Shown piece by piece: positions 19,388-29,885 of a DNA stretch of 32,500 nt. The stretch covers positions 10,001 through 42,500 of the forward strand of contig CAUYUJ010016480.1 in assembly GCA_963575745.1 (NCBI GenBank), written 5' to 3'. The first letter of the stretch is position 1, and every line of letters starts with the position of its first letter. The stretch is from Prorocentrum cordatum (taxonomy: Eukaryota; Sar; Dinophyceae; Prorocentrales; Prorocentraceae). The notes beneath the pieces were generated by a model. It had not been told where the DNA came from. It was given only the letters and a program-made list of their open reading frames with translations, and ran no database searches. Position numbers and translations under genes: made by a program.

Positions 19388-19455
19388 GAGGCTGAGGCTG
19401 AGGCTGCGGCTGAGGCTGAGGCAGGCTGAGGCAGACGCTGAGGCAGGCTGATGCA
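19388..19455 (+). repeat. GAGGCT / GAGGCAGGCT hexamer repeat
   Basis: Six or more GAGGCT units merging into GAGGCAGGCT and GAGGCAGACGCT. It follows directly after the 42-bp array. Confidence 0.85.
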
Positions 19456-19527
19456 TCCGAAAGCCCATGAGCAGTGAGGAGGAGAGATGCCTCCTGTCGA
19501 GCGCCACGGTGTGCTTAGAGGGAGGAA

Positions 19528-19605
19528 GAGGTGGAGGAGGAGGAGGAGGAGGACGAGGATGAGGAGGAGGAGGAGGAGGAGGAGGAGGAGGAGGAGGAGG
19601 AAGGA
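19528..19605 (+). repeat. (GGA)n microsatellite
   Basis: Nearly pure GGAGGA run with one GACGAGGATGAG interruption. The remaining 19606-19844 is non-repetitive apart from a short GCGACTGCGA run, and contains no recognisable gene. Confidence 0.9.
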
Positions 19606-19844
19606 GGAGTTCGAGGAAGGATACGCAAGGTTTTTCTCAGCGGTTCTGGCCTCTGGAGGCCCAGTTGCAGGTTGCGATTGTCATTGCGAATGCGACTGCG
19701 ACTGCGAAGGCATCAGAATTCTATAACAGGACTCCTACATGAATCTCAAAAGGAATGCTCCCATATATGCTTCTACACATCGCTGTTAGGTTGCTTTGTG
19801 GGGATTTTTGTTGTTCTTTTTCTGTGTGGCCTTGCAGCGCATGA

Positions 19845-19945
19845 CATGGCTAGACATTGCTCTGCATGGCTCTGCGGTTCTTTGCATTTCTTGGTATCAC
19901 TTTATATTGCTTTGCACTGCTTCGCGTTGCTTTGCACTGCGCCCT
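19845..19945 (+). repeat. Short GCATTGC-type tract
   Basis: ACATTGCTCTGCATGGC and TATTGCTTTGCACTGC words in the same orientation as the 18511-19048 array, about 0.8 kb downstream of it. Confidence 0.75.
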
Positions 19946-20009
19946 TCCGCCGACACCCATAATTGCAAAGTCGCCAAGAGTCGGGCCACCCTGCCTGGCC
20001 TGTGGTTCA

Positions 20010-20365
20010 GGAGCCTCGGGGATGCCTTTGAGGGTCTCCTGGACTGCCCCTTCCAGGGCCTCTTTGTAGGGCTCTTGGGGGCTCCCGTCTTGCTTTTTCG
20101 TGTCTCTTGGAGGCCTCTTGGGTGCCTCCTGGAAGCCTCTTGGGGCCTCATGTGGGCTCCTCGGGGGTCACCGGAGGGCTCTTGGGGCCATCGCAGCGGG
20201 GACGGCTCGAGACGACAATTCGTATTGCCCCTCTCCTCGGGGCCCTCCTGGGCAGTCTCGGGGGCTCCTATGACCGTTTGGGGGCCCTCTTGGACTCTCT
20301 TGGGGCTCTATCGGGCCGCCTTGGGGCCCTCTTGGGGGGCTCGTTGGCCGTCTTGGGATGATCTT
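20010..20365 (+). repeat. Degenerate CTCTTGGGGGCC array, copy 1
   Basis: Irregularly spaced GGGCTCTTGGGGGC, GGCCTCTTGGGG and GGCCTCCTGG words about 12-24 bp apart. Less regular relatives are at 22445-22640, and a nearly perfect version is at 25800-26040. Open frames over it are compositional. Confidence 0.75.
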
Positions 20366-20464
20366 GGGGGCTCCTTGGTCCGCGGTGGAAGCTGTCAAGA
20401 CGACGCAGTCGTGCATGTCGAACACGGAGTTCTTTCTTGTGGCATACGGGGCTGTCCCTGACGA

Positions 20465-21170
20465 AATGTTGCACCACGCAGATTCTCCTTTCTAAAACGA
20501 GAATAGGCTCTACCCCCCCCCGGACTTATCCGTTCGCCTTTCGGGTATGTAAATCATATATGATTCTGACCACTCGTCCATTCTAAATATGAAATCATAC
20601 CATCCCAGCTAGGCCGGGTCCCCCCCCCTGAGGTTCCCTTGTAAATAACATTATGCTGTGACATGTTTTGTTCTAACATATCACTTTTTCACGAATCCCT
20701 TGCAAACAAATGGGACGAAGTGCACACGCGCGCGTCGTCGCGCGCGCATGCCGAAATCCTTCAAAAACCTTCGGTGCCAGAAGGATTTCGCAATCGAGTT
20801 TCCAAACAACATGCAAAAACACAGGGTTTCGCACCACTGAGTTGCTAAACAAGCTTACGCGCGAGCTCTTGCGACATCTTAGGAAAAAACCATAGGTTTT
20901 TCAATATTTTCACAACATGCTACCAAACGGGCGTCACGCGCATGTCGAAATCTGTCGAACGCCCTTGGGCGTGTGCCGTCGCGAGAATCCTCTGCAAAAA
21001 ATGAGACGAAGTGCACACGCGCGCGTCGTCGCGCGCGTATGCGAGATCCTTCAAAACCCATCGGTTTCGGAAGGATTTCAAAATCGTGCGTCCAAAAAAC
21101 ATAACAAAGACACAAGGTTTCGCAACACGGATTTTCAACAAAAGCGTGCGCGCGCGCGCTCTTTCGGCGT
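20465..21170 (+). repeat. Composite repeat module B, copy 2, with trace of module A tail
   Basis: Positions 20470-20484 (TTGCACCACGCAGAT) look like the end of module A. From 20506 the sequence follows module B copy 1: CTCTACCCCCCCC, CGGACTTATC, ATATGATTCTG, AGCTAGGCCGGG and a C-run, then two tandem subunits at 20705-20880 and 21000-21170. These share GACGAAGTGCACACGCGCGC, GTCGTCGCGCGCG, GATCCTTCAAAA, GGAAGGATTTC and GGTTTCGCA. A further partial subunit lies at 20920-20965. Confidence 0.75.
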
Positions 21171-21779
21171 CGTCGTCGTCGTCGCCGTCCTCCCTCCTCC
21201 CGCGTCGTCGTCGTCGTCGTCGCCTACGTCGTCCTCTGTCTTTCCTCGTGTTCGTCGTCGTCGTCCTCTTTGGCGTCGTGGTCGTTTCCGTCGTCGTTGT
21301 CGCCGTGGTCGTCCTTCCTCCTCCTCCCTCGTCGTCGTCGTCGTCCGTCGTCGGCGTCTCGTCGTCGTCCCTTCTATTTCGTCGCCGTCGTCGTCGTCGT
21401 CGTTGTCGTCGTCGTCGTTGTTTTCTCTCCTCCCTCGTCGTTGTCGTCGTCGGCGTCGCCGTCCTTCCTCCTACTTCGTCGTTCGCGTCGTCGCCGTCCT
21501 CCCTCCTCCTTCGTCGTTGTCGTCGTTGTCGCCGTCGTCGTCCTCCCTCCTCCCTCGTCGTCGTCTTCGTTGGCGACGTCGTCGTCGTCTTCGTCGTCGT
21601 CGTCGGCGTCGGCGTCGTCCTCGTCGTCGACGTCGGCGTCGTCGTCGTCGTCGTCGCCGCCGTCGTCGTCGTCGTCGTCGTCGGCGTCGTTGACGTCGTC
21701 GTCGTGGTCGTCGTCGTCGTCGTTGTCGTCGTCGTCGGCGTCGTCATCGTCGTCGTCGTTGTCATTGTCGTCGTCGTCG

Positions 21780-21810
<31 letters not shown>

Positions 21811-21915
21811 TGTCGGCGTCGTCGAAGTCGTTGGAGACGTCGTCGGTGTCGTCGTGCTCGTTGTCGGCGTCGTCGTCGTTGTCGCTGTCGTCGTTGGCGT
21901 CGCTGTCGTTGCCAA
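21165..21915 (+). repeat. (TCG)n-rich array between modules B and A
   Basis: About 750 bp of TCGTCG with TCCTCCCTCC and GGCG interruptions on the plus strand. Long Val, Ser/Arg, Asp or Thr frames are the six registers of the triplet. In the first composite repeat the corresponding place (6745-6870) holds only a short GTCGTC/GTTGTC stretch, so this expansion is specific to the second locus. Confidence 0.92.
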
Positions 21916-21939
21916 GTGCCATTTGGTACCCACCGTCAC

Positions 21940-22430
21940 GGTCTTAAGAGATATTGCAAACCAAGTTGCGGGTGGGTGGGTGGGATGTTTGCTCGAGCAG
22001 TGGAGTGGACAACTCACTGCGAACAGAACTTAATTGCACCACATAGATTTCACCACATAGAGCGCACCACACATGCATATATATATATATATATATATTA
22101 CACAACATGGCTTGCACAACATGTATTGCACCACATAGGTTGCACAACATGTATTGCACCGCGTGTACTGCATAACTTTGATTGAACAACATTTTTTGCA
22201 CCACCCAGATGGCTCCAAGTGTGTTATACAGCGTATGGCGTATTGCAACTATTGTGCCACAGAGACTGCACCACACATGTAGCACAATATATATTGCATC
22301 ACATATATTGCACAGCATTGGTTGGATCATATGTATTGCACCACCCAGATTGCCCCATATATGCAGCACAACATACATCGCTAGGAACACACTGTTTGGT
22401 GCCCAGGACTGGAAACATTCGTGTTCCTTA
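21940..22430 (+). repeat. Composite repeat module A, copy 3, with minisatellite tail
   Basis: Positions 21953-21995 repeat TTGCAAACCAAGTTGCGGGT and GGTGGGTGGGATG of copy 2. The tail (22030-22380) is a degenerate minisatellite of 14-18-bp words such as ATTGCACCACATAG and TTGCACAACATG, interrupted by an (AT)n run at 22077-22099. The end near 22395-22430 (CTGTTTGGTGCCCAGGACTGG) matches the end of copy 2. Confidence 0.75.
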
Positions 22431-22444
22431 GGGGGTGGCGCGAC

Positions 22445-22640
22445 TTTTGTCTCATGGGGCCCTCTCGTCGGCCCTCTGGGAGCACTCTTGGGCCGTCTTG
22501 GGGGCCCCGTAGGCCGTTTTGAAGCAATCTCTATCTTGGATCATTGCGGGGTTATACTGGGCCGTTTCGACGCTCTCCTGGATTGTCTCGGCGCCCATTT
22601 GGCCGCCTTGGGGCTCTCTGGAAGCTCCGGAGAGTCCTCG
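22445..22640 (+). repeat. Degenerate CTCTTGGGGGCC array, copy 2
   Basis: Contains GGGGCCCTCTCGTCGGCCCT, CTCTTGGGCCGTCTTGGGGG and GGCCGCCTTGGGGCTC words, diverged from the tidy 12-bp array at 25800-26040. Confidence 0.6.
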
Positions 22641-23194
22641 GGACGTGCTGGGGAGCTCGTGCCCCCTCCCCCCTCCTCCCGCCCCCCCCCCCCTCCCCCC
22701 CCCCTCTTAACGCGATTTGGAGCTCCAGGGGAGGGGGACAGGGGGAGGGGGAGACGGCCAATCATCTCACATGCTTTCTTGCCCCCGGCAGGCGGGCGTT
22801 GGCGGACATTTTTCAGCCATGCGGACCATATCCGCCACAGGGACCGCAGGCTCGAGGGTCCTGGCCAGCCCTATCTGGGGGATTGGATGGTGCAGAAACG
22901 CTTGAAATTGAGCTTGTTGCGGTCTGAGGGCATCTCTCCCCTCTCCACGCAGGGTTATCTAGCCCAGATGTTCGTTCGCCTTTCATGAAGCTGCCGCACG
23001 GCATGCAGAACACACTTATTCCCTCGGAGTGGGTTGAGCCAGAACTTGTTCAGCTTTGGCATTCTCCATGGGACGGCCCAGCAGGCGGGCTCACGGTTGC
23101 GAGGACGCCACAGGGTGCGGAGGGGTTCGCGCGAGTGCGGCACACGCGCGCTCGGCAGTGCCAGGCCTCCGCGTGCCAAGACAAGTCGTGCAGG
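22641..23194. other. Interval with C-rich tract and no recognised gene
   Basis: Positions 22661-22708 are runs of C interrupted by T, with G-rich runs at 22728-22752 that could pair with them or form quadruplexes. After a CCCCCGGCAG acceptor-like word (22783-22792), one frame reads HADHIRHRDRRLEGPGQP and LGDWMVQKRLKLSLLRSEG, which has ordinary protein composition and might be an exon. No partner donor or homology is visible. Confidence 0.35.
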
Positions 23195-23305
23195 ACAGGG
23201 TCGGAGGAGGGAGGAGGGAGGAAAGGGAGGAGGGGGAGGAGGGGGAGGAGGAGGAGGAGGAGGAGGAGGAGGAGGAGGAGGAGGAGGAGGAGGAGGAGGG
23301 GTCAG
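23195..23305 (+). repeat. (GGA)n microsatellite
   Basis: GGGAGGAAAGGGAGGAGG lead-in and then nearly pure GGA repeats. Confidence 0.9.
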
Positions 23306-24104
23306 GAGGAGGGTTACACCCTCTGAGCACATTGGGGTTGCACTGCGACGATTCCCCACGCCCTGTGGATGAAGATGCCGTTGCACTTTCGCCTACGCTA
23401 CCGCCTTGAGTTCGGTCGCGGCCGCACTCCCCAACTTGAGAGTAGACGTTGGCGGCCAAATTTTCACGAACTCTCGTGGTTTCGCTTTTTTTTCGGGATA
23501 GGGGGGTCCACTGGCAAGACAGGGCAAGTGCAACATACTTAGGTGAGATACTGCTCTAGAATCCTTCTGTCAGCTTGCTTTTCCACTGGGAGGGCTTGGG
23601 GTGAGAAGCAGCCACTGCTCCAGCAACGGCAAATGCATAACTTCTCTTCCGATTGCCAACCTACGCTCACGAGTAGCAAGGGGAAGCTCATCAACATTGG
23701 TTCGGCCTTCATTTTGCTTGTTTCCGAGGACACGCGGTGGGCCACCAGAAATTAGTTGCCTCGGTTATACAAGGCATAATCGGGCTCCGATTTGGTGCCA
23801 AGAAAGTTTTGATCATCCATATTCAACAAACTCACCCTGAGGACAGTTGGTTGCGATGGCGAGGCGGCTGACGTGCTAAGCTGATGCGAAAGACTGCTTG
23901 AGGTCGATCCCCACCAGGCGGCCGCCATATTCCGTTCGGAGTTCTTTTTTGGCCCCCCCCCCATCCAGCTCTGCCATACCGCCGAGGCCCGCGCGCAAGA
24001 CACGACCCTTCCACAACAAGCTCTCCCGTCAGTATTTTTTCGGGGATCCAAGGACTGGTAGACCAGAACTCAGGAGACTCTGGGCGCAGGCCAGGGGGCC
24101 AAGG
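23306..24104. other. Mostly unique sequence without a recognisable gene
   Basis: Balanced base composition between two GGA tracts. Open frames on both strands are under 100 codons and overlap one another, and none has a recognisable motif. No RNA gene or inverted repeat was seen. Confidence 0.5.
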
Positions 24105-24190
24105 AGAGAGGAGGAGAAGGAGGAGGAGGAGGAGGGAAGGAGGAGGATGAGGAGGAGGAGGAGGCGGAGGAGGAGATGGAGACCGAGAAC
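24105..24190 (+). repeat. GGA-rich microsatellite
   Basis: GAGGAGGAGAAGGAGGAGG and similar words. Downstream, 24191-24592 is GC-rich with no recognisable gene. Confidence 0.85.
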
Positions 24191-24592
24191 GGGGTGTGAT
24201 GCAGGGATGCGGGGTAGAGTTGGGCAAGAGGAGGAACGGGAGGAGGGAGCAGTGGGCAGGGGGACCCCCATGCGTAGAATCTCAAACATGGATTGAGTCG
24301 CGTGGATTCGCGACGTGTCCTGCCTCGAAGTCGACGCGCTCCGCCGCCACATCGGGCGGCACCGGCCTTACGCTTCGGGGGTTGCCTTCCCAGACCAGTG
24401 GGTCTGGCGCCCACCCGCCAGAGCCGCGGATCCCCGATTCATGCTGGCGAGCGCCCGAAAGAGGGGAGCGAGATGAGGGAGGAGTGGGGATGATGCCATC
24501 ACAACCCATTGGCACTCTCCAGCCAGGACCCCCACTCTCGACCTGGTGATCCAGGGGGTCTTGGCCAGCAGCCGGGGTGTTCTTGTTTCACG

Positions 24593-24716
24593 GAGCGCGT
24601 TCCACTGCTCGCAAGGTGCCTATTCGCAGACGTCCGACAAAACACATGCCTTCATCACTGTAATGCATCGTAAATCTTTCATGGCGGATCCAGGCCATTT
24701 TGCGAGTAGTTATGCG
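24593..24716 (+). mobile_element. MITE-like inverted repeat element, decayed copy
   Basis: Left arm 24593-24635 matches the left arm of the element at 31760-31900 at roughly five in six positions (GAGCGCGTTCCACT, then CTCGCAAGGTGCC). The right part, 24683-24716 (GGCGGATCCAGGCC, TTTTGCGAGTAGTTATGCG), matches that element's right half with an internal deletion. It has no coding capacity. Confidence 0.6.
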
Positions 24717-24844
24717 TAAGGGCTTCGCCCCCATGCCGCCAGCCCCCCTCCCTTAGAATGTGACTTGTCAGAGCTGTGTTGGGATGTCGGGACGCTGACG
24801 TGAAGCAATGTCGGATCTTCACGCGAGGGCCAATATTTATTTTC

Positions 24845-25307
24845 GAGGGTTTATAGTGGCGCGAATATTAGTTAGGTAATTTACGGTAGTGTACAGCTTC
24901 GGGGACGCGAATATTGTATACTTTACGTTGGTTTGTGGCCTCGGGGGCGCAACTATTGAATAATTTACGGGGGTTTGCGGCCTCGGGGGCGCAAATGTTA
25001 TGTAATTTAAAAGGGTTTATGTCCTTGGGACGCGAATGCTGAGTAATTTGTGAAGGTTTGTGGCCTGGGGCACGCAAGTATGGTGTAATGTATAAGGGTT
25101 TATGTTTTCGGGGGCGCGAATATTGTATAATGTTCGATGGTTTATGGCTTCGGGGACGCGATTATTCTGTAATTACGAGGGTTTGTGCCCTCGGGGATGC
25201 ACATGTAGAGTAATTTATTAGGGATTATGGTCTCGGGGACGCGAGGATTGAGGAATTCTCAGAAAGGTTTATGGCCTCGGGGACCTCAATCTGGTATGAT
25301 GTAATTC
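24845..25307 (+). repeat. Tandem array of about 42-bp AT-rich units, eleven copies
   Basis: Unit core is GGTTTATGGCCTCGGGGAC followed by GCGAATATTGTGTAATTTA with variants. The GCGAATATT position recurs near 24861, 24907, 24949, 24991, 25032, 25073, 25116, 25158, 25199, 25241 and 25285, a period of 41-46 bp. A lone unit sits at 26440-26485, beyond three other repeat types. Confidence 0.92.
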
Positions 25308-25420
25308 TTCACGCTTCGCGTATCCCCACCAGCCCATCTCAAAACAGCAATTCTTGCGAAGCATGCCGACAGTCGTGTTTTTCAGGCGTGTTTCCGCCTG
25401 CCCCCGCATATCTCCGGGCC

Positions 25421-25803
25421 TCTCGTCCTGGTGTGAGTCGTTCGGGCCCTTCTTCCTGGTGTGAGTCGTTCGGGCTCTTCGTCGTGGTTTGAGTCGTTCG
25501 GGCTCTTCGTCCTGGCGTGAGTCGTTCGGGCTTCTCGTGGTGTGAGTTGTTCGGGCCCTTCGTCCTGGTGTGAGTCGTTCGGGCTCCTCCTCCTGGTGTG
25601 AGTCGTTCGGGCTCCTCGTGGTGTGAGTCGTTCGGGGCCCTCGTCCTGGTGTGAGTCGTTCGGGCTCCTCGTGGTGTGAGTCGTTCGGGCGCCTCGTCCT
25701 GGTGTGAGTCGTTCGGGCCCCTCCTTGTGGTGTGAGTCGTTCGGGCTCTTCGTGGTGTGAGTCGTTCGGGCCCCTCGTCCTGGTGTGAGTCGTTCGGGCT
25801 CCT
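25421..25803 (+). repeat. Tandem array of about 27-bp units, fourteen copies
   Basis: Unit is GGTGTGAGTCGTTCGGGC followed by TCCTCGTCCT or a shorter CTCGTG variant, so unit length alternates between about 25 and 29 bp. It joins directly to the 12-bp CTCTTGGGGGCC array. Confidence 0.93.
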
Positions 25804-26043
25804 CGTGGGGCCTCTTGGGGGCCTCTTGGAGCCTCTTGGGGGCCTCTTGGGGGCCTCTTGGGGGCCTCTTGGGGGCCTCTTGGGGGCCTCTTGGGGGCCT
25901 CTTGGGGGCTCTCTTGGGGGCCTCTTGGGGGCCTCTTGGGGGCCTCTTGGGGCCTCTTGGGGGCCTCTGGGGGGCCTCTTGGAGGCCTCTTGGGAGCCTC
26001 CTGGGGGCCTCTTGGGGCCATCTTGGGGCCTCTTGCGACCTCC
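25800..26043 (+). repeat. CTCTTGGGGGCC dodecamer array, tidy copy
   Basis: About nineteen copies of GGGGGCCTCTTG with occasional losses of one G. The 12-13-bp period preserves open Pro/Arg/Glu frames on the minus strand, which carry no domain. Confidence 0.93.
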
Positions 26044-26044
26044 T

Positions 26045-26275
26045 CAGAAGCGCAAATGAGAGCTGCCCCCCGAGAAGGACAAAATGAGCCCAAAACCTTC
26101 GTAAAATCAGCGATTTTGCTATGAAGGACGATGAGCGCTGCCCCCTCAGAAGCCCAAAATGGCCCCAAAATCCTAGTAAAATCAATGTTTTTGGCTTCAC
26201 AGAAGAGGAGAGGGGCCTATCTCCGCCCCCCCGTCGGGGCCAGAATCCTCGTGAGGGTCGTCGTTTTTTAGCCCT
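26045..26275 (+). repeat. Tandem array of about 72-bp units, three copies
   Basis: Copies near 26058, 26130 and 26207 share GAG(A/C)GCTGCCCCC, CAAAATG(A/G)(G/C)CCCAAAA, C(T/C)TAGTAAAATCA-type and a T-rich end. The third is the most diverged. Confidence 0.7.
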
Positions 26276-27219
26276 CCCAGGAGTCGGAAAAGACCCCTCC
26301 AACGACCCGCGGAACACTCTCTCCAGGTCCAGGGGTAGGGGGTAGGGGGAGGGGTAAACCCCTCCCCGAATGGGAAGAAGGGGGGTTGAGAACAGAGCGG
26401 GCTCTCTAAACCACTCACGCCCAAAGGGCTGGTGGGATTTACCAAGGATTATGACCTCGGGGATGCGAATATCATGTATTTTTTCATGTCCCAGGCCCCC
26501 CCACGAATATTGAGAACCTTCCCAGGGCGTGTTGAAAAAAGTCCTGTTTGGGACTCCCACCCCTCGGGCGGACAGCAACAATTAATGGTAAGGAAGCAGA
26601 AAGCAGGACTGTAACAGTGGAAACTGGAAACTGCAACGGGAACAGGGAGCTGCAATCCACATCCTCGCAGCCTGTTGGCCCCGCAAGGGGGTTGGCGGAC
26701 TTTGTGAGTAGTGGAACGTGCTCGTCTGTTGTTGGGTCCTTAGAGGCCAGCAGGTCCCTTCCACCTCCGGCCGGGACCCCCTGGAATCACCGGGTCGGGA
26801 GTGGGGGTCCTGGCTGGGGGTGGGGGTGGGCCGCGCTGTCCTCACTGCAGGGGGCAAATTCCAAAAGCCTGGCACCGTACGTGCAGTGCCAGGCTTGGCG
26901 GCCCGTCTTCCCGTCCCACCATCACAGGGGGGCGGCGAAGTCCCTGCAGACGGGACGGGCTGGGCACGAGCGGGCATCACGGCAGGCTCAACACCAAAAG
27001 AGGCATCCTTAGCCTCGTCGTTCCCCTCACCACTGGCTTCCTTCCGTGCGCAGCGTGCCCTCCCCATGGCGGGGCGCAGAGGTGATCTTCGACGTGTCCG
27101 TCCCCATCCCGAACCCCAACGAGGAGGGGCGGGGCCGCGCCGCGCCTCGCCGCGCAGCGGGCGGGCAGGCCCCCCAGTCCCGAGACGGGGAGAGGCCCGT
27201 CCGGAGGATGCGGCACGAT
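26276..27219. other. Mixed interval without a proven gene
   Basis: Contains a perfect short palindrome at 26346-26367 (GGGGAGGGGT, AA, ACCCCTCCCC), a stray unit of the 42-bp AT-rich array at 26440-26485, and a solo MITE arm (26691-26727). Near 27050, after a TTCCGTGCGCAG acceptor-like word, one frame reads AEVIFDVSVPIPNPNEEG, possibly an exon, with no supporting partner. The rest is GC-rich sequence I cannot assign. Confidence 0.4.
26691..26727 (+). mobile_element. Solo right arm of the MITE-like element
   Basis: GTTGGCGGACTTTGTGAG followed by TAGTGGAACGTGCTCGTCT matches the right arm and flank at 31862-31905, with eight bases missing in the middle. Confidence 0.5.
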
Positions 27220-27903
27220 CGGGGATGCTGATGATGCTGTTGATGATGATGCAGATGATGCAGATGATGATGAGGAAGATGATGCTGATGATGATGACGA
27301 TGATGACGATGCTGCTGATTATGATGATGATGCTGATGGTGATGATGATGCTGATGATGATGCTGATGGTGATGATGATGCTGATGATACTGATGATGAT
27401 GGTGGTGATGCTGCTGATGATTATGATGATGCAGCTGATGCTGCTGATGATGCTGATGCTGATGATGCTGCTGATGATGATGATGATGATGATACTGCTG
27501 ATGATGACGATGCTGCTGATGATGATGCTTCTGATGATGACGATGATGGTTGTGATGATTTAGATTGTGATGATGATTATGATGATGCTGATGCTGATGC
27601 TGTTGCTGATACTGATGATGATGCCGATGCTGAGGCTGTTGATGATGATGCCGATGACGATTGCGATGCTGCTGCTGATGGTGACGATGACGGTAATGAT
27701 GATGATGCTGATGATGATGATGCTGATGATTATGACGATGTCGATGACGATGAACATAATGATGATGCTGATGATGATGATGTTGATGCTGATGCTGATG
27801 CTGATGCTATTGTTGATGATGATACTCACGCTGATGATGCTGATTATGCTGATGGTGATGACGACAATGATGATGATGACGATTATGATGATGCCGATGA
27901 CAT

Positions 27904-27959
<56 letters not shown>

Positions 27960-28222
27960 CGCATGCTAATGATGATGATGATGACGATGCCGATACTGAT
28001 GATGATGATGATGATGCTGATGCGCATGCTAATGATGATGATGACTATGCCGATACTGATGATGATGCTGATGCAGGTGATGATGCTGATGCTGTTGCTG
28101 ATCTGTTGCTGTTGCTGATGATGCTGATTATGACGCTGCTGATGATTATGATGATGACGGTGCTGCTGATGTTGATGTTGTTGTTGTTGATGATGATGAT
28201 GATGATGGCGATGATGATGCTC

Positions 28223-28267
<45 letters not shown>

Positions 28268-28475
28268 CTGATGATGTTGATGAGGATGCTGATGATGATG
28301 ATGATGATGATGATGATGACGGTGATGATGATGGTGATGCTGATGACGATGGTGCTGATTACGATGAGGTTGCTGATGATGCTGCTGCTGATGATTGTTG
28401 GGGTGGTGATGATGCTGGTGTTGGTGATACTGCTGATGTTGATGACGATGCTGTTGATGCTGATGATGATGACGA

Positions 28476-28519
<44 letters not shown>

Positions 28520-28709
28520 CGGATGCTGCTCATGCCGATCATGCTGATGATGCAGATGATGCTGATGAGGGTACTCGTGATTGTGCTGGTGATGGTGCTT
28601 GTGACGGTGACGGTTATACTGGTTAGGCTGTTGCTGATGATGATGCCTCTGCTGCTGATGATGACGACGATGCTGATGATGATGACGATGATGATGATGT
28701 TGCTGATAG

Positions 28710-28753
<44 letters not shown>

Positions 28754-28754
28754 C

Positions 28755-28789
<35 letters not shown>

Positions 28790-29246
28790 CTGGCGATACG
28801 GCTGCTGATGATGTTGCGGCCGATGATGATGCTCATGATGATGCTGACTATGAAGATGCTGATACTGCTGATGATGCTGCTGATGATGACGATACTGATG
28901 ACGCTGATGCTGCTGATGATGATGCTGATGATGATGGTGATGATGATGATGCTGATCCTGATGAGGATGGTGCTGTTGCTGACGATGATGATGCTGATGT
29001 CCTGCTGCCGATGACGGCGACGACGATGAGGATGCTGCTGATGCTGCTGCTGTTAATGATGGTGACGATGATGATGCTGCTTCTGCTGCTGCTGATGATG
29101 CTGCTGGTGGTGGTGGTGGTGATGCTGACTATGCTGCTGATGATGCTGCTGCTGATTAGGCTGCTGCTGATGATGAAGCTGATGATTACAACCATGATGA
29201 TGCTGATGATGCTGATGATGATGCTGATGAGGCTGATGATGATGAT

Positions 29247-29290
<44 letters not shown>

Positions 29291-29295
29291 CGTTG
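27220..29295 (+). repeat. Large GAT/GCT trinucleotide array
   Basis: About 2 kb of GATGAT, GCTGAT and GATGCT units with interspersed GAC and TAT triplets. A GATGATGATGCGCATGCTAA word is duplicated near 27950 and 28015. Met/Leu and Ile/Ser frames hundreds of codons long result from the triplets. Confidence 0.95.
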
Positions 29296-29329
29296 TGGGG
29301 GTGGTGGCGTCGGCGGCGGCGACGAGGAG

Positions 29330-29396
29330 GTGGTGGAGGGGGAGGATGATGATGATGATGAAGATGAGGATGGGGATGATGATGCTGATGATGATG

Positions 29397-29441
<45 letters not shown>

Positions 29442-29885
29442 GCGACGACGACGACGATAATGATGCTGATGATGATAATGATGCTGCTGATGATGCTGCT
29501 GATGATGATGACGACGATGATGCTGATGATGATGATGAGGAGGAGGAGGCGGAGGCGTAGGAGGAGGAAGAGGAGGAGGAGGAGGAAGGAGGAAGGAGGA
29601 AGGAGGAAGGAGGAAGGAGGAGGGATGATGATGCTGCTGATGCTGATGCTGATGCTGATGCTGATGCTGATGCTGATGCTGATGCTGCTGATGACGCTGA
29701 TGATGCTGCTGATGATGCTGCTGCTCATGATGCTGATGATGATGATGATGATGAGGAGGAGGAGGAGGAGGAGGAGGAGGAGGAGGAGGAGGAGGAGGAT
29801 GTGGGAGACCTGGATGCATCCACCAGGGGGAGGAGGAGGCGGAGGAGGCGGAGGAGGCGGAGGAGGAGGAGGAGGAGGAGGAGGT
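29330..29885 (+). repeat. Alternating GAT, GGA and GCTGAT tracts
   Basis: GAT run (29345-29535), GGA and GGAAGGA run (29536-29625), pure GCTGAT hexamers (29630-29690), GAT again, then two GGA runs (29755-29800 and 29830-29885). GGATGCATCCACCA at 29813 recurs as GGATGCGTCCACCA at 29908, on the two sides of the last GGA run. Confidence 0.93.

Noticed and set aside
20917-22033. Long Val-, Ser- and Thr-rich frames in the TCG array
   Set aside because: Six-register reading of a TCG triplet repeat; no domain is visible.
25421-25803. CRISPR-like regular spacing of a 12-base GAGTCGTTCGGG word
   Set aside because: The intervening bases are variants of the same unit rather than unique spacers, and no cas genes are present. 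It is a plain minisatellite in a eukaryotic context.
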